From NCBI GenBank assembly GCA_002686115.1, contig NZAF01000065.1:1-6717 (forward strand): 6,717 nucleotides of DNA, in the 5' to 3' direction. A program made the position numbers and the translations under genes. The notes under the pieces were generated by a model. The model did not search any database. It was not told where the DNA came from and worked only from the letters and a program-made list of their open reading frames with translations. Positions 1 to 5,022 of this stretch are shown here, piece after piece. How positions within the stretch are numbered: the stretch's first letter is position 1; the number at the start of each line of letters is the position of its first letter. This DNA comes from Halobacteriovorax sp. Lineage in GTDB: Bacteria; Bdellovibrionota; Bacteriovoracia; Bacteriovoracales; Bacteriovoracaceae.

Positions 1-28
1 TTTTAATTAATTTATTTTTAAATTTCAT
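1..28 (-). CDS. Start of an unknown divergent gene (partial, runs off left edge)
   Basis: On the minus strand an ATG at 28-26 opens a frame reading MKFKNKLIK, which continues without a stop to the window edge. It is preceded by AAAAGGGA (plus positions 35-42), a good Shine-Dalgarno match with 6 nt to the ATG. The lysine-rich start could be the n-region of a signal peptide or lipoprotein, but nine residues cannot show this. It would be transcribed divergently from the 127-1470 gene, sharing the 29-126 spacer. The product is unknown. The call rests only on the start codon, the ribosome binding site and the open frame. Confidence 0.4.
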
Positions 29-53
29 GGACTATCCCTTTTATACAATGTCT

Positions 54-97
54 CTAGTAGAAACCTTGTGCTCGCTTGAAAAGCATTTCACTAGTAG
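54..97. repeat. Direct repeat CTAGTAG (two copies) in divergent spacer
   Basis: The heptamer CTAGTAG occurs at 54-60 and again at 91-97, 37 bp start to start. The second copy directly abuts the -10 box at 98-103, and both lie between the two divergent start codons. This placement would suit an operator, but a 7-bp repeat in AT-rich DNA can be chance. No known regulator is recognised. Confidence 0.35.
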
Positions 98-103
98 TAT
101 AAT
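76..103 (+). promoter_or_regulatory. Sigma70-type promoter for the 127-1470 gene
   Basis: A -35 box TTGAAA (76-81, five of six matches to TTGACA) and a perfect -10 box TATAAT (98-103) are separated by 16 bp. Initiation would fall near 110, leaving a short leader with the Shine-Dalgarno AAAGGA at 113-118, 8 nt before the ATG at 127. It is the best-matched promoter in the window. Confidence 0.7.
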
Positions 104-126
104 AAACCTATTAAAGGATAATATAC

Positions 127-1470
127 ATGTCTACTCTTTTATTAATTTCAGATAATGAAGTACTTAATTCCTTATATGCAGTAAATTTAAAAATTTACAC
201 TGATAGTGAATTGGTTTGTTTCGATAATATCGATCAATCAATTGATCATATTAATGATCCAGAAAATGAAATTAGTGCAGTTATTTGTGTTGATAGAATG
301 GGAAGAGAGGATACAGCACTTATCGCTTATAATAGTTTATTAGAGAGTGGTCTCTTTGACATTCCCTTTTACGTCGTAGGTAATAAAGGTGAGTTGACAG
401 AGGATATGGATATTCTGGAAGATCCCTTTGATATTAAAAATGTTATTGGAACACTCGCTAAAAGGCTTGGAATTACTGCAAAAGATATGGTGAGAAAGAA
501 AGTTCCTGACTATTATCCCATGCCAATTAGGATGTTCTTCTCCTTGCAGCATATGCCTTGCGACGTTTACATTCTTAAAGATGGTCATTTCAATCAAATC
601 TATGAAGAACAAGATCCAGTTTTTCCAAAAATTAAGTCATATCTTGATCAAAAGGTAACAACTCTTTATGTTCATTCTTCAATGCGTTTTAAATTTGTGA
701 CGGAAGTGACAACTGCTCTAAAAAGAAGTGTTGAGAAACTAACAAAGAAGTCTCCTCGAGAAGAAAAACTTGAAGTTGTACAGCAAGGGATTGAAACAGT
801 TGCAGAAAGGCTTTTTCAAGACACTGAAGTAACTCAAGAAATCCTTGATCTTTCAAGTAAATGCATGAAAGTTATGATGAATGTAATTGAAACTGTTCCT
901 AGCCTAAAAGATTTAATAAAGGACTTAACGAGCAATAAATCTGGTTTCTTATATTCTCATTCTATAATTGCTGGCTATGTTGCAAATCATATATTAGACA
1001 ATATAGAGTGGGGAGGAGAAAGCCATAAGGAAAAATTAAAATTTGTTCTTTTCTTTCATGATATGCACTTAACGACAGTCTATAAGAATCATAGTGACCT
1101 AGAATATGAAGAAAGTTTAGTCTTTGATGAAAGATTAAGTGAAGAAGAAAAAGAAGTCGTTATCGCACATGCTGCACAAGCGGCAGAATCTATTAAAAAT
1201 TATCCTCAGCTTCCTCTTGGAGTAGATTCTATTATTAGACAACACCATGGAACATCTAATGGGATGGGGTTTGCGACAACATATAAAGACGATATTTCTC
1301 CACTTGCTAAAGTGTTAATAGTCGCTGAAGCCTTTACTGAGAAAATGCTTGAAGCGCTTTATAGTGGTGAGCAAATTGATGTCGCTCAGACTTGTAGTGA
1401 GCTAAAAACGAAGTTTCCAAAACATACTTATGTTAAAATTACAAAGACTCTACTTAACATTAAATTATAG
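127..1470 (+). CDS. Receiver-like / HD-GYP-like signalling protein, degenerate (paralogue A)
   Basis: A 447-aa soluble protein in three parts. Residues 1-115 resemble a CheY-type receiver: a hydrophobic first strand followed by S8-D9-N10, a candidate phospho-acceptor D56, and D99-P100 where receivers carry Lys-Pro. Residues about 131-192 form a middle domain shared with the neighbouring paralogue (P131, D146-V147-Y148, L180-Y181-V182). Residues about 260-415 resemble an HD-GYP domain: H278, H311-D312, H348, H373-H374, and E401 in place of the usual Asp. The active family has HDxGK and HHExxDGxGYP; here they read HDMHL and HHGTSNGMGF, so the Lys, the Glu and the Tyr-Pro are lost. In the known family HD-GYP hydrolyses cyclic di-GMP. 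This copy may still bind metal, but activity is doubtful and a binding or scaffold role is equally likely. No membrane segment is seen. AAAGGA lies 8 nt before the ATG. Its 3' end overlaps the convergent paralogue by 11 bp. Confidence 0.85.
   Translation: MSTLLLISDNEVLNSLYAVNLKIYTDSELVCFDNIDQSIDHINDPENEISAVICVDRMGREDTALIAYNSLLESGLFDIPFYVVGNKGELTEDMDILEDPFDIKNVIGTLAKRLGITAKDMVRKKVPDYYPMPIRMFFSLQHMPCDVYILKDGHFNQIYEEQDPVFPKIKSYLDQKVTTLYVHSSMRFKFVTEVTTALKRSVEKLTKKSPREEKLEVVQQGIETVAERLFQDTEVTQEILDLSSKCMKVMMNVIETVPSLKDLIKDLTSNKSGFLYSHSIIAGYVANHILDNIEWGGESHKEKLKFVLFFHDMHLTTVYKNHSDLEYEESLVFDERLSEEEKEVVIAHAAQAAESIKNYPQLPLGVDSIIRQHHGTSNGMGFATTYKDDISPLAKVLIVAEAFTEKMLEALYSGEQIDVAQTCSELKTKFPKHTYVKITKTLLNIKL
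181..247. repeat. Two short perfect inverted repeats inside the 5' coding region
   Basis: GTAAATTT-AA-AAATTTAC (181-198, 8-bp arms) and GATCAAT-CA-ATTGATC (232-247, 7-bp arms) lie 33 bp apart within the first 41 codons of the 127-1470 gene. Each could form a small mRNA hairpin or a protein-binding palindrome. They are AT-rich with 2-nt loops, so RNA stability would be low. Function is not supported beyond the symmetry itself. Confidence 0.3.
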
Positions 1471-2821
1471 ACTTTTGTAAGGCCATGATAGGATCTTTAA
1501 AGTTACCTTGATTATAAATTGCCTTCATATCTCTAAAGATATCAATTATTGCTCCTTTTCTATTTTTTTGTTCTGCATACCTGATGACAAAGTTATTTGC
1601 TAAAATAAAGATACACGAATGAGCAGATAATTTATTAGTCGTCAGTTTATTCGGGAATCCTTCACCTTTAGGTTTTTCATGGTGTTGAGCTATGATGAAG
1701 TCAGCTTCGGGGTATCCTGTGAAGTTAGCGGCTATTGTTGCAGCTCTAAGTGGATGGTCTCTATAGCTCTCTTGTTGTTCTTCTGTGAACATCTCAATAT
1801 TAGGATCTTCTAGAGAGTGAATCTTATATAATTCATCGTCTTCTAACATACTGTCATAAAGAAGAGATGCTAATCCTAATTTCTTTCTTGATGTTTCACT
1901 TGCCCAACTTAAAACCATAAGCATAGATTCAGCTAAATACATTGTTAGAATAGCTTGTTCCGCGAGATCCAGCTTATCCGTTGGAAAAACTTTTAGAATA
2001 GATTTAAATCTCTTGTGCTCAAGAGTCACATTCCTAGAAGCAAGAATTGTTCTATCAACTAGTTTTGTGATATTTTCTGTAACACCAACAGACCTAACAT
2101 ATTGCTGTATAACTAGTGCAGATCGAATTTGATTTGCCATTACTTTATTGCTGTTACTCTTGTTAGATTCATATTGAATCATAAGTGCTTCAATGGAGTC
2201 TTCTAAAAATTTTAAATATTCATTTTTTCTAAGATATAAATGTTTCACCCTTTTTTTTGCGTATGCATTTATATCAGAATGAAGATACTTCTTACCAGCA
2301 CTGATAACTTTTACATATTTTGTAGATGTTAATTCTACAAACACATCATAGGGAAGCTTATTAAAGAGATAAAAACTTCTTAACTTCATTGGTAAGAGTT
2401 CGTCTTTTTCTAGCTCTTCAATTGATTTTTCAAACTCTTCGTTCTTTGCCCAATCAAGACACTTTTGAACTTTTCCAATAAGCGCATTTGTTTCAATTGG
2501 CCTAAAGACAATTTCATTCATCTCACTTCGCATATAGAGATCTTCATCGACTCTGTCATTGATATGTACTTTTGCGCCTACAAAGATAAAAGGCTTTTCA
2601 CCTGTTAGAGGTAAAAGCTTTTTTGTTAGTTCTGACGGATGATCGCTTCTTAATGAAGCTTCAATTAAAATCATTACAAAAGGACCTTCATAACTTAAGT
2701 ACTCAATCGCATCTTCTCCACTCAATACACAAATGAGTTCGAGTCTTGAAAAAAAACGATTTAATATACTTCTGATGTGTTGCCATTCTTCTTTTTCATC
2801 ACATATGTAAAGTGCTTTCAT
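1460..2821 (-). CDS. Receiver-like / HD-GYP-like signalling protein, probably non-catalytic (paralogue B)
   Basis: A 453-aa soluble protein with the same layout as its convergent neighbour. Residues 1-120 are receiver-like, with D8-E9 at the acidic pocket, E54 where the phospho-acceptor Asp is expected and R107-P108 where Lys-Pro is expected. The Asp to Glu change could mimic a permanently phosphorylated state (inference). Residues about 144-206 are the shared middle domain (P144, D159-V160-F161, L195-Y196-L197). Residues about 275-430 are HD-GYP-like. An ungapped match to paralogue A from H278 to H311 puts Q289 and Y322-D323 at the first His and the HD dyad, while W306 matches W295. The later motifs are kept: H356-P357, H380-H381-E382 and G386-E387-G388-F389-P390, close to HHExxDGxGYP. 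N409 replaces the final Asp ligand. With these ligands missing, catalysis is unlikely; a sensory or dimerisation role is more plausible. AGG at 2829-2827 sits 5 nt before the ATG. Confidence 0.83.
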   Translation of the reverse strand: MKALYICDEKEEWQHIRSILNRFFSRLELICVLSGEDAIEYLSYEGPFVMILIEASLRSDHPSELTKKLLPLTGEKPFIFVGAKVHINDRVDEDLYMRSEMNEIVFRPIETNALIGKVQKCLDWAKNEEFEKSIEELEKDELLPMKLRSFYLFNKLPYDVFVELTSTKYVKVISAGKKYLHSDINAYAKKRVKHLYLRKNEYLKFLEDSIEALMIQYESNKSNSNKVMANQIRSALVIQQYVRSVGVTENITKLVDRTILASRNVTLEHKRFKSILKVFPTDKLDLAEQAILTMYLAESMLMVLSWASETSRKKLGLASLLYDSMLEDDELYKIHSLEDPNIEMFTEEQQESYRDHPLRAATIAANFTGYPEADFIIAQHHEKPKGEGFPNKLTTNKLSAHSCIFILANNFVIRYAEQKNRKGAIIDIFRDMKAIYNQGNFKDPIMALQKSII

Positions 2822-2848
2822 ACCAACCTATTGTTAAGATTTATCTAT

Positions 2849-2876
2849 ATTATAGACCAAATACGTATTTTATAAA
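2849..2876 (-). promoter_or_regulatory. Promoter for the minus-strand 1460-2821 gene
   Basis: Read on the minus strand, a perfect TATAAT lies at 2854-2849. A weaker -35 box TTTATA (four of six) lies at 2876-2871, giving a 16-bp spacer. Initiation near 2842 would give a leader of about 20 nt before the ATG at 2821. The spacer contains the 12-bp palindrome at 2859-2870. Confidence 0.5.
2859..2870. promoter_or_regulatory. 12-bp perfect palindrome, candidate operator
   Basis: AAATACGTATTT is a perfect palindrome lying within the 16-bp spacer between the -35 and -10 boxes of the minus-strand promoter. A dimeric regulator bound there would be expected to block RNA polymerase. Palindromes of this length arise by chance in AT-rich DNA a few times per several kilobases, so location is the main argument. 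Confidence 0.35.
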
Positions 2877-2885
2877 AAAAACCGC

Positions 2886-2917
2886 TAAGTCAGGTAAATT
2901 TCTCGAAGGATAAGTCA
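2886..2917. repeat. Direct repeat TAAGTCA (two copies) upstream of the histidine kinase promoter
   Basis: TAAGTCA occurs at 2886-2892 and 2911-2917, 25 bp start to start, just upstream of the probable kinase promoter (2924-2954). The position would suit an upstream activator or a site for a co-oriented regulator. No known consensus is recognised. Confidence 0.3.
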
Positions 2918-2923
2918 AAATTA

Positions 2924-2954
2924 TTGATGATTTTAGCATATTAAAATGTATAAT
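2924..2954 (+). promoter_or_regulatory. Promoter for the histidine kinase-pyrE unit
   Basis: A perfect -10 TATAAT lies at 2949-2954. The best -35 candidate is TTGATG (2924-2929, four of six) with a long 19-bp spacer, so the promoter may be weak or need an activator. Initiation near 2961 leaves a leader of about 19 nt that includes the AGGGA ribosome site. Confidence 0.45.
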
Positions 2955-2966
2955 GAGCTAGTAATC

Positions 2967-2971
2967 AGGGA
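2967..2971 (+). promoter_or_regulatory. Ribosome binding site fixing a TTG start
   Basis: AGGGA at 2967-2971 is followed by 8 nt and then TTG at 2980. In-frame stops at 2959-2961 and 2962-2964 exclude any start further upstream. The next in-frame ATG (3028, codon 17) has no purine-rich site before it and would cut into the N-terminal domain. This supports TTG as the true start. Confidence 0.6.
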
Positions 2972-2979
2972 TTTTTGTT

Positions 2980-4245
2980 TTGCAAGAAAAGTTATTTTTA
3001 GAGCTCCAGGAGTTCTTCACAAAAAATATGTATCCTCGAAGTGTGTTTAATCACATTAGTCCCATCCTTGCAAAAATTTTTGATATTCAACGAATTGTGA
3101 TTTTTAAAAAAAATGTAAATTCAAGTGTCTTAGATGGTTCTCTGGAATTTTTTGAGGAGTGGTGTGATACAGATATTCCTTCTCGTTATGATAATCATCA
3201 AGAGCTAAAAACGTTAAATCTTCAAGATATTTATAAAGACTTCGAACAAACATTAGCGAGAAGAAAACTTTTTATTATTGATAAGAAAAATAAAGTGATG
3301 AGATCAGATGGAGTAAAGCAGTTTTATAATGAGTCTGACATTAAGTCATTTATGGTTATCCCAATTTTTTCTAATGATGATTTTTGGGGTACAGTCGCTC
3401 TTCATGATATAAAAAAAGAGAGAGACTTCGAAGAGTCTGGTTTAAGTCTTACTGCAACAATGATTGGTTATCATTTAAGCTCTTATATTCAAAATTTCGA
3501 AATGAAACAAGTTCTTTCAAAAGTTAAAGAAAATGATCATGCTCAAAAAATGTTTTCTCTTGGGAAATTAGCTTCGAGTATTGCTCATGAAATTAATAAT
3601 CCTATTTTTATCATAGGTGGGTTTGCCTCTCGTTTAGAAAATTTAGTACAAGATAATAAATTAAAGCTAGATGATGTCAAAATGTGCAGTATGCATATTC
3701 AACAAAATTGCCAAAAGGTTACAAATATTATTGAAGGTCTTAGACTGATGTCTCGAAGAGCTGATAGAGAAGAGCTTGAAGTTATAGATGTGAATATTAT
3801 TATTAAAAGGCTATTAGACATAAGTAAAGAGGGACTTCAATTTGAAGGGATCAAGCTAGAAACCGAATTTTTTGCTGATGAATTACTTGTAGAATGCAAA
3901 CCTGGAGAGTTATCCCAGGTCGTTTCCAATCTGATAAATAATGCTAGTGACTCCCTTTGTGAACTTGATCTTGAAGATAAAGTCATTTCTGTAAAAACAT
4001 ATTCACATAACAATAAGTCTATTATTGAATTTTCAGATAATGGACCTAGACCAAATGATGAAGTTCTAGACTCTATGATGGAGCCTTTTTTCTCAACCAA
4101 AAGCTCATCAAAAGGAACGGGACTAGGACTGTCGATTTGCAAGGAAATTATTGACCGTTATGATGGAAATATCTTTATTGACAGAGACGTTCAGAATGTT
4201 AAGTTTGTGATTGAATTACCATTAGTTGAATTTAGTGACTTTTAA
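2980..4245 (+). CDS. Soluble GAF-type sensor histidine kinase
   Basis: A 421-aa protein with no membrane segment, so it acts in the cytoplasm. Residues about 15-170 look like a GAF sensory domain: an N-terminal helix, a hydrophobic strand near residues 38-43, and a closing strand pair around 124-142 containing VIPIF and WGTVAL. A helical linker (about 165-195) leads to a HisKA dimerisation domain with the H-box I201-A-H203-E-I-N-N-P; H203 is the predicted phosphorylated residue. The HATPase_c domain (about 305-415) shows the N-box N317-L-I-N-N321-A, the G1 motif D353-N-G355, the F-box E368-P-F-F-S-T-K374 and the G2 motif around G379-T-G-L-G-L384. One oddity is that the second Gly of DNGxG is R357. 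No receiver domain or response regulator gene is attached. The gene starts with TTG and lies 14 bp before pyrE, probably cotranscribed. The ligand is unknown. Confidence 0.92.
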   Translation: MQEKLFLELQEFFTKNMYPRSVFNHISPILAKIFDIQRIVIFKKNVNSSVLDGSLEFFEEWCDTDIPSRYDNHQELKTLNLQDIYKDFEQTLARRKLFIIDKKNKVMRSDGVKQFYNESDIKSFMVIPIFSNDDFWGTVALHDIKKERDFEESGLSLTATMIGYHLSSYIQNFEMKQVLSKVKENDHAQKMFSLGKLASSIAHEINNPIFIIGGFASRLENLVQDNKLKLDDVKMCSMHIQQNCQKVTNIIEGLRLMSRRADREELEVIDVNIIIKRLLDISKEGLQFEGIKLETEFFADELLVECKPGELSQVVSNLINNASDSLCELDLEDKVISVKTYSHNNKSIIEFSDNGPRPNDEVLDSMMEPFFSTKSSSKGTGLGLSICKEIIDRYDGNIFIDRDVQNVKFVIELPLVEFSDF

Positions 4246-4259
4246 AAAAGAAGAAAATA

Positions 4260-4874
4260 GTGAAAGAGCTCGTAAAGAAAATGATTGATGTCGGTTGTTT
4301 AAGCATTTCGCCTAAGAAGCCGTTTACATACACATCAGGACTTAGAGGTCCAATATATTGTGACTGTCGATTGATTCCAAGTCATGTTGATCTAAGAGAC
4401 TTAGTTGCAACTAGTTTTTCTCATATCATCGATGATAAAAATCTCACTTATGATCATATCGCAGGTGTCGCAACAGCAGGCATACCTCATGCCGCATTTC
4501 TCGCGGCAAAGAGGTCGGATAGTTTCTGCTATTCAAGATCAAAGCCAAAGTCCCATGGAAAAGGAAAAATGGTTGAAGGCGATGTTAAAGAGGGACAAAC
4601 CCTTCTTTTAGTGGAAGATCTTATTAACCAAGGTTCAAGTATTCAAGAAGTCGTGGAGAATCTAAGAGATCAAGGCTTCGTCATTAATAATTGTTTAAGT
4701 GTTGTGAATTATGAGACGCCTAAGTCAAAAGAAATATTAGACAAATTGAAAGTTGAGTGTTTTTCTCTAATAAATTTTGCAACTTTGACCGATAATGCTT
4801 ATACGTTAGGTGTCATTGATGAAGAAGAAGTAGGTTTACTTAGAAAGTGGAACCAAGATCCGGAAAATTTCTAG
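4260..4874 (+). CDS. pyrE: Orotate phosphoribosyltransferase
   Basis: A 204-aa enzyme of the expected length, catalysing orotate + PRPP to orotidine 5'-phosphate + pyrophosphate, the fifth step of UMP synthesis, in the cytoplasm. The N-terminal motif F22-T-Y-T-S-G27 continues to P31-I-Y-C-D35-C-R37, typical of orotate-binding OPRTases. The mobile catalytic loop is recognisable at residues 91-102 (R93, K95, K97, H99). The PRPP-binding loop is V118-E-D-L-I-N-Q-G-S-S127. Its acidic pair E119-D120 and G125 are kept, but N123-Q124 replace the usual Thr-Thr or Thr-Ala. The GTG start is chosen because it preserves the first helix; AGAAG at 4249-4253 is a modest ribosome site 6 nt upstream. It sits 14 bp after the histidine kinase, so it probably depends on that gene's promoter. 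No other pyr genes are present. The family call is firm, and OPRTase is favoured over other PRTases by the SG..SP-like N-terminus and the loop. Confidence 0.92.
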   Translation: MKELVKKMIDVGCLSISPKKPFTYTSGLRGPIYCDCRLIPSHVDLRDLVATSFSHIIDDKNLTYDHIAGVATAGIPHAAFLAAKRSDSFCYSRSKPKSHGKGKMVEGDVKEGQTLLLVEDLINQGSSIQEVVENLRDQGFVINNCLSVVNYETPKSKEILDKLKVECFSLINFATLTDNAYTLGVIDEEEVGLLRKWNQDPENF

Positions 4875-4962
4875 ATTCGTTTAATTATTTCTTATATTTA
4901 GACGCGCTTCGTGCAGACAAGTCAATGATTTAACGATAGAAAACTTACTAACATTTATCATA

Positions 4963-4990
4963 TATAAAATCCGTAGAATTGGATTACAAT
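4963..4990 (+). promoter_or_regulatory. Likely gltA promoter region (exact boxes uncertain)
   Basis: The 148-bp spacer 4875-5022 must hold the gltA promoter if the gene is transcribed on its own. Three -10-like hexamers are present: TATAAA (4963-4968), TAGAAT (4974-4979) and TACAAT (4985-4990). None has a convincing -35 box 16-18 bp upstream, so the choice is open. TACAAT would give a short leader of about 26 nt. Confidence 0.35.
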
Positions 4991-5010
4991 AACAGGTGAA
5001 AATACCTTAC

Positions 5011-5017
5011 TGGAGGT
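5011..5017 (+). promoter_or_regulatory. Strong Shine-Dalgarno site for gltA
   Basis: TGGAGGT at 5011-5017 is the best ribosome binding site in the window, 5 nt before the ATG at 5023. It fixes the start and suggests high expression, in keeping with a central metabolic enzyme. Confidence 0.75.
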
Positions 5018-5022
5018 TTTAA

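Noticed and set aside
40..45. Minus-strand TATAAA as the -10 box of the left-edge gene
   Set aside because: Initiation would fall inside the ribosome binding site of that gene, leaving no usable leader; no matching -35 was seen.
340..612. 90-codon minus-strand open frame
   Set aside because: It lies wholly inside the 127-1470 gene, has no recognisable domain and reads as an antisense shadow of well-formed coding sequence.
3837..4142. 101-codon minus-strand open frame
   Set aside because: It is antisense to the conserved ATPase domain of the histidine kinase, whose motifs explain the sequence; the antisense product is serine-rich and unlike any family.
4405..4611. 68-codon plus-strand open frame
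   Set aside because: It is an alternative frame within pyrE and covers its conserved catalytic loop in the true frame.
4904..4914. Small hairpin GCGC-TTC-GTGC after pyrE as a terminator
   Set aside because: The stem is only four pairs including a G-U, and no T-run follows, so it does not qualify as an intrinsic terminator.
4875..5022. Small gene or RNA in the pyrE-gltA spacer
   Set aside because: No open frame with a ribosome site and no stable structure was seen; it is best read as the gltA promoter and leader.
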